Assembly: GCA_902615855.1 (NCBI GenBank)
Contig: CACMQN010000001.1
Coordinates: 1-64,000, forward strand
Length of the DNA stretch: 64,000 nt
Source of the DNA: an uncultured Candidatus Actinomarina sp.
Lineage (GTDB): Bacteria; Actinomycetota; Acidimicrobiia; Actinomarinales; Actinomarinaceae
Reading direction: 5' to 3'
The notes beneath the pieces are model-generated. The model did not search any database and was not told the origin of the DNA. It saw nothing but the letters and a program-made list of their open reading frames with translations. The position numbers were made by a program, and so were the translations under genes. Of the stretch, positions 43,214 through 52,172 are shown piece by piece; position 1 is the first letter of the stretch, and each line of letters opens with the position of its first letter.

Positions 43214-43674
43214 AAATTTTAATACCAGGATCATTTGACCCACCAACAAATGGACATATCGATGTCATTAAACGATCATCTAGTGTTTTTGACGAGGTGA
43301 TTGTTGGAGTTGTTGTAAATCCACAAAAAGAGTCAATGTTTGATGTAAGTCAAAGGGAAAATATGTTGATTGAAATTCTAAAAGATTACAAAAATGTGGA
43401 AATTAAAAGTTTTGAAGGATTATTGGTGGATTTTGCTAAACAGATGAATGTAAGTGCAATTGTAAAAGGTTTAAGAGCGATGACAGATTTTGATTATGAA
43501 TTTCAAATGGCTCAAATGAATTTCAATTTGGCAGATTTTGAAACAATATTTATTCCAGCTTCTCCAGAATATGGATATGTTTCAAGCTCAATGGTAAAAG
43601 AAATATTTTCATATGGTGGCGATGTAAATGCACTAGTTCCATCAATTGTCGTTGAGAGACTAAAAGATGTCTAA
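43210..43674 (+). CDS. coaD: Phosphopantetheine adenylyltransferase
   Basis: A 154-residue nucleotidyltransferase catalysing the penultimate step of coenzyme A synthesis. The N-terminal P-G-S-F-D-P-P-T-N-G-H motif includes the ATP-binding T/H-x-G-H, V-K-G-L-R-A lies near residue 85, and the C-terminal S-S-S-M-V-K-E-I is the second signature. Length is normal. Overlaps rsmD by four bases and the next gene by eight. Confidence 0.95.
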   Translation: MKILIPGSFDPPTNGHIDVIKRSSSVFDEVIVGVVVNPQKESMFDVSQRENMLIEILKDYKNVEIKSFEGLLVDFAKQMNVSAIVKGLRAMTDFDYEFQMAQMNFNLADFETIFIPASPEYGYVSSSMVKEIFSYGGDVNALVPSIVVERLKDV

Positions 43675-44170
43675 AGAGGAAATATCTATTGAAGATGTCG
43701 TAAGTGGACAAGTAAAAATGGAATATGTTGATCAACTAGAATTACTAAGAGAAAATTTGTCTTCAAACTCTTTTTTAAACAATAAATCTAATAAAAAAGA
43801 ACTACTTAAGCTTGTTGAAAACTTAATTGATTTAATGCCTGTCGAACTTCGAACTGCAAGATTTATTGTCCGAGAGCAAGAACTCTATTTAAAAAAAGCA
43901 AAGGATGAAGCTGAGGAAATACTTGCTAATGCTGACAAAGAGTCATCAAGATTAATATCAGAATCCTTTGTTTTACAAGAAGCAGTTGTAGAAGCTAATG
44001 CCCTTGTAAAACAAGCTCAACAAGAAGCAATTTTAAATAGAGCTAATGTTGAAGATAAACTTGACACTAAGCTTCAAGAAATTCAATTAAAATTTGATGA
44101 ATTGAATGAAATTATTGAACGCGAGAAATCAAACTTAAGACAACCTAGAAAAATTTCTGATCCTGAATAA
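43667..44170 (+). CDS. Coiled-coil protein of the coaD-DUF177 interval (DivIVA-like)
   Basis: A 167-residue soluble protein. After a short N-terminal region it becomes a long helical coiled coil (about residues 55-158) rich in Glu, Lys, Ala and Gln (A-K-D-E-A-E-E-I-L-A-N-A-D-K-E-S). Actinobacteria carry an equivalent, poorly characterised DivIVA- or AtpF-like gene in this neighbourhood. It may scaffold cell-envelope or division proteins; the function is not known. Confidence 0.75.
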   Translation: MSKEEISIEDVVSGQVKMEYVDQLELLRENLSSNSFLNNKSNKKELLKLVENLIDLMPVELRTARFIVREQELYLKKAKDEAEEILANADKESSRLISESFVLQEAVVEANALVKQAQQEAILNRANVEDKLDTKLQEIQLKFDELNEIIEREKSNLRQPRKISDPE

Positions 44171-44175
44171 TCTAA

Positions 44176-44676
44176 ATGAATAAGCTTCAAACTCAATTTG
44201 ATGTAAGTTCACTTTTACTAAGCGATAACAGTATTCATTTTGATGTACATGGTGTTTTTGATGTCAAATATGCTGGAAATGAAACCTTAAAAGACAAAAC
44301 AATAAATCTAAAATTAGAAATTAGTAGTTTGTATGAAAAATTTTGGATAATTATGGATTTAGATTTTGATTTTAAGTCAGAGTGCTCAAGGTGTCTTGAT
44401 GCAAATAATATTAATAAGCAAAGTACTTTGAAATTAGATTTTTATAAGAATCAGGAAAATGACTATGAGATTGACTTTAATTTAGAAAAAATTGATTTGT
44501 CACCAGTTATTTCTGAAGCGATTTTAAACGAAATGAAAATTCAATATATATGTAAATCAAGCTGTAAAGGCTTATGTTCAGATTGTGGTAAAAACCAAAA
44601 TTTATTTGAATGCAAACATCCGAAAAAAAATATAAAAGAAAGTCCATTTTCTTCTCTAAGTGAGCTAGATTTGTAA
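44176..44676 (+). CDS. yceD: DUF177/YceD-family protein, rRNA-accumulation factor
   Basis: A 166-residue protein immediately before rpmF, the position conserved across bacteria. It contains the DUF177 features C-S-R-C-L-D in the middle and a second Cys group C-K-x-x-C-K-G-L-C-x-x-C-G near residue 135, probably a metal site. YceD homologues are linked to 23S rRNA accumulation and ribosome assembly. Confidence 0.88.
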   Translation: MNKLQTQFDVSSLLLSDNSIHFDVHGVFDVKYAGNETLKDKTINLKLEISSLYEKFWIIMDLDFDFKSECSRCLDANNINKQSTLKLDFYKNQENDYEIDFNLEKIDLSPVISEAILNEMKIQYICKSSCKGLCSDCGKNQNLFECKHPKKNIKESPFSSLSELDL

Positions 44677-44693
44677 GTTGAAAGGAAATAATT

Positions 44694-44876
44694 ATGGCAG
44701 TACCTAAGAAGAAAATGTCAAAATCTAGGACAAGAAGGCGTAAAGCTCAACATAAAGTAGCAAAACCGCATTATATAATTGATCCTGAAACTGGTGTTGC
44801 GAAACAATCTCATAGGGTTAATCCTGTTGATGGGACTTATAATGGTCGCCAAGTTAAAGACCCTGAATCAAATTAA
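44694..44876 (+). CDS. rpmF: 50S ribosomal protein L32, cysteine-free form
   Basis: A 60-residue basic protein opening M-A-V-P-K-K-K-M-S-K-S, typical of L32, and ending in G-T-Y-N-G-R-Q-V. The four Cys of the zinc-binding form are all absent, so this is the zinc-independent (C-minus) type. An AAAGGA ribosome-binding site lies before the ATG. Confidence 0.93.
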   Translation: MAVPKKKMSKSRTRRRKAQHKVAKPHYIIDPETGVAKQSHRVNPVDGTYNGRQVKDPESN

Positions 44877-44882
44877 TTAATC

Positions 44883-45854
44883 ATGAGTACGATTGCTGTT
44901 GATGCAATGGGTGGTGACTCTGCTCCTGAAGAAGTTGTAAAAGGAGCTATTCTTGCAAAAAAAGAAGGAGTCGATGTAATTCTTTCAGGTGACGAAAATC
45001 TTATTAAAAGCTATCTTGGTAATGAAAAAATACCCGTTATAAATTATCCACAAGTTATATCAATGGATGATGATCCTGCAAAAGCCATAAGATCAAATAA
45101 AGATTCCTCAATTATTGGAGCATTAAATTTAGTAAAGGAAAAAAAAGCTGACGCGGTATTTTCTGCAGGCTCAACAGGTGCAACACTTATTGGTGCAATT
45201 TCAGTATTAGGAAAAATTAAAGGTGTAACAAGACCTACTATTGCATCTGTATTACCAGGTAAAGAAAAAGAGGTAATATTGGTTGATTCAGGGGCAAACT
45301 TAGAAGTAAAGCCAAAAGTTCTATATCAATTTGCAATCATGGGTTCAAAATTATCAGAACTTTTATTCGATATCGAAAATCCAAGAATTGGACTTATCAA
45401 CAACGGTGAAGAAAGTTCAAAAGGAAGAGAATTAGAAAAAGCTACATTTAAACTTCTCAAATCATCACAATTAAATTTTATTGGAAATGTTGAAGGTAAA
45501 GATTTTGCAAATTCAAAAGTTGATGTTTTTGTTACAGATGGTTTTACAGGGAATGTTGTACTAAAAACTTTGCAAGGAGTTGCAAAATTACAGCAAGATC
45601 TTATTTCAAAATCTTTAAAAGAAAATTTATTCAAACCTCTGTTAATACCTGTAAAAAATGCAATATCACCTGTAAAAAGTATGCTTAATCCAAATTCAAC
45701 GAATGGATCTTATTTACTTGGTGTTAATGGACTTGTAATTATTGGCCATGGTTCTTCAAACTCTGAAGCTATTAAGAACGCATTATTGTTTACAAGTAGA
45801 GCTGTAGAAAAGCGATTCATCAACAAATTTACAGAAGTTTCAAGTGAATTATGA
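44883..45854 (+). CDS. plsX: Phosphate acyltransferase PlsX
   Basis: A 323-residue enzyme that converts acyl-ACP to acyl-phosphate for phospholipid synthesis. It has the N-terminal V-D-A-M-G-G-D-S-A-P, S-A-G-S-T-G-A, V-D-S-G-A-N and D-G-F-T-G-N-V signatures. The rpmF-plsX-rnc order is standard. Its stop overlaps the rnc ATG. Confidence 0.95.
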   Translation: MSTIAVDAMGGDSAPEEVVKGAILAKKEGVDVILSGDENLIKSYLGNEKIPVINYPQVISMDDDPAKAIRSNKDSSIIGALNLVKEKKADAVFSAGSTGATLIGAISVLGKIKGVTRPTIASVLPGKEKEVILVDSGANLEVKPKVLYQFAIMGSKLSELLFDIENPRIGLINNGEESSKGRELEKATFKLLKSSQLNFIGNVEGKDFANSKVDVFVTDGFTGNVVLKTLQGVAKLQQDLISKSLKENLFKPLLIPVKNAISPVKSMLNPNSTNGSYLLGVNGLVIIGHGSSNSEAIKNALLFTSRAVEKRFINKFTEVSSEL

Positions 45855-46534
45855 ATGTAAAGGATTTAAAAAAATTTGAACAAAATATTGGATACTCATT
45901 TAAAGATATTGAACATTTAAAAATAGCTCTTACTCATAAGTCTTATATTGATGAAGATCCAACTTCAAAAACCAATCAAAGATATGAATTCATCGGTGAT
46001 ACCATACTTGATTTCGATTTATCAATATTTCTATTTAACAATTATCCAAACTTAGATGAAGGCAGTCTTACAAAAATAAGATCTGGTGCTGTAGATCAAA
46101 ATGCTCTTGTTGAACTTGGGAAGAAGATTCAGATAGGTGATTACTTATTGTTAAGCAAAGCAGAAGATAGCACCGGTGGAAGAGATAAAAGTTCAATCAT
46201 TGAGGATGCTGTTGAAGCGTTAATTGCTGCAATTTATTTTGATGGGGGACTTAAAGAAGTAAATAATTTTGTTTCAAAATATATATATCCATTGATTGAA
46301 AATTTATCAAAAAATCCGGGAGAAAAAGACTACAAAACACGTCTTCAAGAATATTTTGCTAAAAAAGGTAAAAAAGTAAATTATGAAACTTTATCGAAGG
46401 GTCCAGATCATAACAAAGAATTTGAAGCTTCTGTTTTTCTTGAAAATAAAGTTATAGGAAAAGGTACTGGAAAATCGAAGAAAAATGCAGAACAAATGGC
46501 TGCAAAGAATGCATTTTCTGATATTAAGGAATAA
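45851..46534 (+). CDS. rnc: Ribonuclease III
   Basis: A 227-residue double-strand RNA endonuclease. The catalytic signature is R-Y-E-F-I-G-D-T-I-L-D (Glu and Asp metal ligands; Tyr replaces the usual Leu), with E-D-A-V-E-A-L-I-A-A-I-Y-F-D-G-G as the second acidic motif. A C-terminal dsRNA-binding domain (residues about 158-225) ends with the K-K-N-A-E-Q-M-A-A helix. It processes rRNA precursors. Confidence 0.94.
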   Translation: MNVKDLKKFEQNIGYSFKDIEHLKIALTHKSYIDEDPTSKTNQRYEFIGDTILDFDLSIFLFNNYPNLDEGSLTKIRSGAVDQNALVELGKKIQIGDYLLLSKAEDSTGGRDKSSIIEDAVEALIAAIYFDGGLKEVNNFVSKYIYPLIENLSKNPGEKDYKTRLQEYFAKKGKKVNYETLSKGPDHNKEFEASVFLENKVIGKGTGKSKKNAEQMAAKNAFSDIKE

Positions 46535-46601
46535 ATCTTTTTTTAATTAAAGCAAAAATATAAATATTTAGTATCCTTAAGGTAACAACAGGGTTAAATA
46601 T

Positions 46602-49250
46602 ATGCACTTAAAATCAATAGTTGCAAGTGGATTCAAGTCATTTGCTGAAAAAACTACAATAAATTTATCTGAATACACCAACGTAATTGTGGGTCCTAAT
46701 GGATCTGGAAAATCAAATATAGTTGACGCTATTTCATGGGTATTAGGTAATCAAAGTCCGGGTTCTCTAAGAACGAACAAAATGGAAGATGTAATTTTTG
46801 CAGGTACAGAGAAACTTGGAGAAAAAGGTTTTGCTGAAGTATATTTAGTCTTTGACCTAGGCGATAATAACAATTTCAATTCAAGTGAAGTATCTATTGG
46901 AAGAAAATTATACAGAGATGGTACTTCTGAATATTTCATGAATGGTCTAACTTGTAGGCTGCTTGATATTCAAGAATTTTTAAATGATGTGGGTATAGGA
47001 AAACAACAGCACATAATTATCTCTCAAGGACAAATTACAGAAATTCTGAATGCTAAGCCTGAAGACCATAGAATTACTATTGAAGAAGCATCTGGGATAC
47101 TTCCATATAAGTTAAAAAAAGACAAAGCATTAAAAAGAATAGAATCTGGGGAAAAAGAAATTAAAAGAGCAAAAGATGTTCTTCGTGAGATAAAAAAACA
47201 GATTGATCCATTAAGAAAACAGGCTGAACAAGCTCAGCTTCATAAGGAATTGTCTGAAGTTTTAAAATTTAACAAAACAAAACTTAATATTCTCCAATAT
47301 AGAAATTTCAATAAAAAGTATGATGATATCAAATCACAACTAGAAGAAGTAAACCGATTTATTAATGAACTTGAGTCTAAACTTGAAGATTTCAAATTAA
47401 GCAAGAACAAACTTAGAAAAGATTTTGGAGAAAATGTTTCTGTAAAATCTTTTCTTTCAAATGCAATTACTGAAGTAAACAAATACAGTGAAGAATTTAA
47501 GTCTATTTATCAAATTTCAACTGAAAGGCAATTGTCATTAGAAAGAATAAAAGAACAATCTACTAGCGAATTAAAAAGATACACAAATCAGATTTATCAA
47601 AACAACAACCAAATTTCACAATTGTCCAAACTGATAATTGATAAAAAAGAAATTGCTACAGTTAACTCAAAAAAGATTGAAAGTTTGAATCTTGAAATTG
47701 AAGATGTAAAAAGTAAACAATCATCTAGTTTGGAAGTAAATGAAGCTTTACTTAAAAATGAGATTAAGTTCTTAAAGAATGATCTATTATCAAAAACCGA
47801 CATACTTGATAAATTTACAGACAATTTAAATAATTGGATCAAAGATGAAAAAATTATTAATAAACACCTAATGAAGCATGATAAATTCCTTAATAGAAAA
47901 AAATTAAATTCTAGATCCTTTAATAAAGTAAAGATTCATACAGATAGTTTGTTACATAGAGAGATTACAGATCTAAGTATTCAACATGAAAATGCATTAC
48001 TTAATAAAAATGAAATACAAAAAAGTCTTGATGAGAAACTTTCTTTAATTAGTGAATATAGCAATTCTGATAAATTTAAACAGACTTTAAAAGATAGGGA
48101 GGATTCATTACTTACCGAAAAAGAATATTTAGAAAATGAAACTTCATCAATAAATGAACAACTTATTTCATCTACTGAAAAGATTAAATATCTTACAGAT
48201 GAAAATAAAAACCTTTCTAACAAGGTCAAAGAATTAAATTCAAATGAAAATTCTGAGGAGATAAATAATTATGAAGTTATAAATTCAAAAGCTTCACAAG
48301 CTTATAAGATTTTAAATGAACTCTCTTCTAATTTATCAGAGAGAAATCAAAAACTAGATGAAAACTATAGTGACAATGATGAGCAAATAAATGAAATTGA
48401 AGAAAATCTTGAAGATGTTTCAAATAGTTTATTTAATTACAAAGATAAAAAAAGTGACTTAATGGTTAAAGAATCAGAATATATGTCACAAAGAGCTCTT
48501 TATTACTCAAATTTAACAAACATAAGTGGTTTAAGTATTGATCAAATCAATGAATATGAAACTGGAAATGAGTCAATAAATGATATTGATAATATTATTT
48601 CAAAAACTGAAAACCAACTGGACGAACTTGGTACTGTAAATTACTTAGCCTCCGAAGATTTTGAATCTTTAAACACTAGATATGAAGATATATCAACAAA
48701 CATAGAGGAATTGAATACAACTAAAAAAGAACTTTTAAAATATATAAGCGAAATCGAAGAAGAAATTAAATTTAGAATTGAAAACTCATTCAACACTATT
48801 TCTGTAAATTTTGAAGAAGTTTTTGAAAAGCTTTTCCCTGGTGGTAAGGGATCTTTAACATTAACAAACCCTGAAAACTTACTTGAATCAGGCATAGAAA
48901 TAAGTGTTCAACCTAGAGGTAAGAAAGTGAAAAAATTGAGTTTACTTTCTGGAGGAGAACGATCATTAGCTGCAATTGCATTTTTATTCTCTGTATTTAA
49001 ATCTTTTCCAAGTCCATTTTACATACTAGATGAGGTTGAAGCTGCTTTAGATGACGCTAATTTACATAGAATGCTTAATTTACTTGAGTTCGTAAAGGAA
49101 GATGCACAGTTTTTAATTGTTACTCATCAACAGCAAACTATGCAGGCAGGTGATGTTCTTTATGGAGTAACTATGCAACCAGGATCTGGCTCAAGAGTAT
49201 TTACAAAAACTAAAAAAGATTTTGAAACTTTGATTACGAAAGGGGAGTAA
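46602..49250 (+). CDS. smc: Chromosome segregation SMC protein, apparently without hinge domain
   Basis: An 882-residue SMC ATPase, against about 1,150-1,200 normally. The N-terminal head has Walker A G-P-N-G-S-G-K-S (31-38) and the Q-loop (I-S-Q-G-Q). The C-terminal head has L-S-G-G-E (about 782-786), Walker B Y-I-L-D-E-V-E-A-A-L-D-D and the T-H-Q-Q-Q H-loop. The L-G-T-V-N motif before the C-head is kept. Between them lie about 560 residues of Lys/Glu/Asn/Ser-rich helix. There is no glycine from residue 277 to 642, where the Gly-rich globular hinge (dimerisation domain) should sit. The reading frame is continuous. The position after rnc is the usual one. Confidence 0.93.
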   Translation: MHLKSIVASGFKSFAEKTTINLSEYTNVIVGPNGSGKSNIVDAISWVLGNQSPGSLRTNKMEDVIFAGTEKLGEKGFAEVYLVFDLGDNNNFNSSEVSIGRKLYRDGTSEYFMNGLTCRLLDIQEFLNDVGIGKQQHIIISQGQITEILNAKPEDHRITIEEASGILPYKLKKDKALKRIESGEKEIKRAKDVLREIKKQIDPLRKQAEQAQLHKELSEVLKFNKTKLNILQYRNFNKKYDDIKSQLEEVNRFINELESKLEDFKLSKNKLRKDFGENVSVKSFLSNAITEVNKYSEEFKSIYQISTERQLSLERIKEQSTSELKRYTNQIYQNNNQISQLSKLIIDKKEIATVNSKKIESLNLEIEDVKSKQSSSLEVNEALLKNEIKFLKNDLLSKTDILDKFTDNLNNWIKDEKIINKHLMKHDKFLNRKKLNSRSFNKVKIHTDSLLHREITDLSIQHENALLNKNEIQKSLDEKLSLISEYSNSDKFKQTLKDREDSLLTEKEYLENETSSINEQLISSTEKIKYLTDENKNLSNKVKELNSNENSEEINNYEVINSKASQAYKILNELSSNLSERNQKLDENYSDNDEQINEIEENLEDVSNSLFNYKDKKSDLMVKESEYMSQRALYYSNLTNISGLSIDQINEYETGNESINDIDNIISKTENQLDELGTVNYLASEDFESLNTRYEDISTNIEELNTTKKELLKYISEIEEEIKFRIENSFNTISVNFEEVFEKLFPGGKGSLTLTNPENLLESGIEISVQPRGKKVKKLSLLSGGERSLAAIAFLFSVFKSFPSPFYILDEVEAALDDANLHRMLNLLEFVKEDAQFLIVTHQQQTMQAGDVLYGVTMQPGSGSRVFTKTKKDFETLITKGE

Positions 49251-49640
49251 TTGTCTTCTAACGATCAAAAATTAGCAGACTTAGCAAAAGAGATCGCTAA
49301 AAAAGCCTATGCACCATATTCTAATTTTCGGGTAGGCGCGGCTTTAATAACTGACTCTGGAAACATTTATACAGGTTGTAATATTGAAAATGCTTCATAT
49401 CCTGCAACAGTATGTGGTGAAGATGTAGCAATCTTAAAAGCTATTTCAGAAGGTGAGACAAAGATTGATACAATCGCAGTTGCATGTATTGATGCAAAAA
49501 GTGAGACAGCAATATTTCCTTGTGGAATTTCAAGACAAAGGATGTCAGAATTCAATACTGAACATGTAATCGTTGTAAATGATAACGACTTTCAAAAATA
49601 TAAGTTTGAAGAGGTATTACCTTTTGACTTTAAGTTTTAA
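49251..49640 (+). CDS. cdd: Cytidine deaminase
   Basis: A 129-residue CDA-family protein. It has the N-terminal A-Y-A-P-Y-S-N-F-R-V-G-A-A, the N-I-E-N-A-S-Y substrate loop, and the zinc/catalytic V-C-G-E-D-V-A (usual C-A-E). The second zinc motif reads P-C-G-I-S-R-Q, where the family has P-C-G-x-C-R-Q, so one zinc-ligand Cys is Ser. The TTG start directly follows the smc stop and is supported by AAAGGGGAG nine bases upstream. It would deaminate cytidine or deoxycytidine for salvage with upp, deoB and punA nearby. Confidence 0.85.
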   Translation: MSSNDQKLADLAKEIAKKAYAPYSNFRVGAALITDSGNIYTGCNIENASYPATVCGEDVAILKAISEGETKIDTIAVACIDAKSETAIFPCGISRQRMSEFNTEHVIVVNDNDFQKYKFEEVLPFDFKF

Positions 49641-49641
49641 A

Positions 49642-50562
49642 TTATAAATTTTCAGTAATTTTTGGAACTATAGATAAAGTATCAGCAACCAATCCAAGAT
49701 CGGCAATTTGGAATATAGGGGCTTCTTCATCTTTATTTATTGCAATAATATATTTTGAATCTTTCATTCCAACTTGATGCTGGGTAGCTCCTGAAATACC
49801 TAATGCTATATAAACATCAGGTTTCACAGTTTTACCAGTTTGACCAACTTGCTGTGAATAAGGCATCCAACCTGCATCAACTATGGCCCTGGTGCCACCA
49901 ATTGCAGCGTTAAGTTTATTTGCAAGATCTTCTACTAAAGTTAAGTTTGAACTATCAACCATTCCTCGACCAGCAGACACAACTATTTTTGAATCCTCTA
50001 ACTGTGGTCCAGATTTCTCTTCAATAAATATATCAAATACCTCTGGCTCTTCAGAACTTATTTCAACTGTTTCATAATTTGTACTATTTAGTTCAACTTG
50101 AACTTCTTCAAAAGATTTAGGTCTTATTAAAAGAAGCTTTTTATCAGAAGTAATTTTTGAATTATATTCACTTTCTCCACCATTTATTGAATTAGAAGTT
50201 ATCACATTTTCACCATCAACGGAGAAATTGATAACATTTGAGACTTGACTAGAACCAAAATCTACAGACAAGAATGCAATTAAATCTCTACCAACATACG
50301 TTGATGGAGCCATAACAAGTGAAATTGATTGTTCGTCCACCATTGTTTTAAGAGTATTTGCAACTGAACCAAGACTTAGCTGGTTTTCATTGCATTTTAA
50401 ATATGTATTTTTGAAACTATCAGAGCCTATATTTGGTGAATCCACTGTTCCCACTGTTGCGACTTCAAACTCTAGTCCTAATTCTTTTGATTTTGCAATT
50501 ATTTCCAAAGCTCCACTTGAAAGCTTACCTTCTACAACTTCACCAATAATTAATGTTTTCAT
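49642..50562 (-). CDS. etfA: Electron transfer flavoprotein alpha subunit
   Basis: A 306-residue FAD-binding subunit. The C-terminal domain shows S-A-G-R-G-M, G-A-T-R-A-I-V-D-A-G-W, the Q-V-G-Q-T-G-K-T-V FAD loop, and G-I-S-G-A-T-Q-H-Q-V-G-M followed by A-I-N-K-D. With EtfB it accepts electrons from the acyl-CoA dehydrogenases encoded at 16 and 25 kb. It overlaps the end of etfB by four bases. Confidence 0.94.
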   Translation of the reverse strand: MKTLIIGEVVEGKLSSGALEIIAKSKELGLEFEVATVGTVDSPNIGSDSFKNTYLKCNENQLSLGSVANTLKTMVDEQSISLVMAPSTYVGRDLIAFLSVDFGSSQVSNVINFSVDGENVITSNSINGGESEYNSKITSDKKLLLIRPKSFEEVQVELNSTNYETVEISSEEPEVFDIFIEEKSGPQLEDSKIVVSAGRGMVDSSNLTLVEDLANKLNAAIGGTRAIVDAGWMPYSQQVGQTGKTVKPDVYIALGISGATQHQVGMKDSKYIIAINKDEEAPIFQIADLGLVADTLSIVPKITENL

Positions 50563-51308
50563 ATAGCTTTTAATTCCTTCAGTTTGTCAATTATTACTTG
50601 AAAGCCATCGCCCTCATCTACTATTTTTTCACCTTGTTTTGTTGTTGAGACATCTTTAATGTCTATAAATTCTATATTCTGAATAGCACTAAATTCGATA
50701 TCACTCAGAGATATTTTTTCAACTGGTTTAGATTTTGCCGCCATGATGTCTTTAAAGTTTGGATATCTTGGCTCTACACCTCCAGCTGTAACAGATAGTA
50801 CACAATTTGAAGGCATTTGAACTTTTTCTGAACCTGTAGAAGTCTGCCTAGTAAGAGAAACAGTGTCAGCTATCTCTACTGCTTTTATATAGGAAATACA
50901 AGGAAGCCCAAGCATTCTTGATACTTGTTGAGGAATAACACCTGAATATCCATCTGTTGATTCAGTACCGAAAATTGTAATATCAGCTCCAACTTTTTTG
51001 GAAAGTTCGCTTAGGACATTTGCTGTCATCAATGAATTTGATCCAGAAAGAGAATCATCCTCTAAAACCAGTGCTTTGTCTGGGCCCATTTGTAAAGCTT
51101 GCTGTATACCTTTTTCTGTGCCCATTTTCCCCATAGAAATGACAGTTACTTCTGCATCAAATTTTTCTTTTAACTGTAACGCGACTTCTATTCCGTATCT
51201 GTCTGTATCATCTAAAACTTGTTCATCTGGCCTACTTACAAGACCTTCCGAATATGTAATATCTAAAGCTGGATCTGGAATTTGTTTTGCACAGACTGCT
51301 ATTTTCAT
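50559..51308 (-). CDS. etfB: Electron transfer flavoprotein beta subunit
   Basis: A 249-residue subunit with the opening A-V-C-A-K-Q-I-P-D, the AMP-binding region F-G-T-E-S-T-D-G-Y-S-G-V and P-R-Y-P-N-F-K near residue 182. It partners EtfA. On the minus strand a TAAAAT hexamer (51321-51316) lies seven bases before the ATG, possibly an internal leaderless promoter in the 24-base gap after punA. Confidence 0.94.
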   Translation of the reverse strand: MKIAVCAKQIPDPALDITYSEGLVSRPDEQVLDDTDRYGIEVALQLKEKFDAEVTVISMGKMGTEKGIQQALQMGPDKALVLEDDSLSGSNSLMTANVLSELSKKVGADITIFGTESTDGYSGVIPQQVSRMLGLPCISYIKAVEIADTVSLTRQTSTGSEKVQMPSNCVLSVTAGGVEPRYPNFKDIMAAKSKPVEKISLSDIEFSAIQNIEFIDIKDVSTTKQGEKIVDEGDGFQVIIDKLKELKAI

Positions 51309-51332
51309 GTTTTCTATTTTAATATTACAAAT

Positions 51333-52172
51333 TTAAATAGCTAAATTAATTTGACCTAAAAAACTTCTCATAAAATTTTGAAATGTTTTTGATGTTTTGT
51401 CAGCAATTTCTATTACTTCTTCATGTGATAATGGTGAATCAGAAATACCGGCTGCTAAGTTGGTAACCAATGAAAATGCAGTTACATCAATTCCAGAATG
51501 CTTCGCAACTATTGCTTCTGGAACTGTGGACATTCCAACCAAATCAGCACCAATAGTTTTTGCAAAATTGACTTCTGATGGAGTTTCATAAGTTGGTCCT
51601 GTAAACCAAGCGTAAACACCTTCCTTGTATTCAAAATATTCATTAGAAACTTCTTTTGCTAAATCTCTAAACTTCAAGCAGTAAACTTCTGACATATCAG
51701 GAAATCTTGGACCAAATTCATCTAAATTTTTACCTATTAATGGATTATTACCCGTTAAATTTATATGATCTTTAATTGCAACTATGTCTCCTGGCGAGTA
51801 ATTATCGTTTATACCACCAGCAGCATTAGTTACAATTAGGTTTTTAATTCCTAAAGTAGCTAAGACCCTAGTGGGTAATACAAGGTCATGAATATCATAG
51901 CCCTCGTAATAATGTGCCCTACCTGATAATATTGCGGTAATTTTACCTTCAACTTCAACAAAGGTTAAAGTACCAGTATGCCCCTGTACGGCTGGTTTTA
52001 TAAAGTTTGGTATTTCCGAATAATCAAAAGTTGCAATTGGATTGAAGCTATTCTCAAAGCCTCCCATGCCTGAGCCTAAAATTATTGCAGACGAAACCTC
52101 TGAATTAAAATTCTCTTTTAAATAATTACTTGCTTCATTAATTTTATCTAGCATTCTGTCCCTATCAGTCAT
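51333..52172 (-). CDS. punA: Purine nucleoside phosphorylase
   Basis: A 279-residue trimeric-type PNP that splits purine nucleosides with phosphate. Motifs are G-S-G-M-G-G-F at the phosphate site, H-Y-Y-E-G-Y, V-T-N-A-A-G-G-I-N, F-T-G-P-T-Y-E-T-P and G-A-D-L-V-G-M-S-T. Its start overlaps the deoB stop by four bases. The product ribose 1-phosphate is the substrate of that phosphopentomutase. Confidence 0.93.
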   Translation of the reverse strand: MTDRDRMLDKINEASNYLKENFNSEVSSAIILGSGMGGFENSFNPIATFDYSEIPNFIKPAVQGHTGTLTFVEVEGKITAILSGRAHYYEGYDIHDLVLPTRVLATLGIKNLIVTNAAGGINDNYSPGDIVAIKDHINLTGNNPLIGKNLDEFGPRFPDMSEVYCLKFRDLAKEVSNEYFEYKEGVYAWFTGPTYETPSEVNFAKTIGADLVGMSTVPEAIVAKHSGIDVTAFSLVTNLAAGISDSPLSHEEVIEIADKTSKTFQNFMRSFLGQINLAI

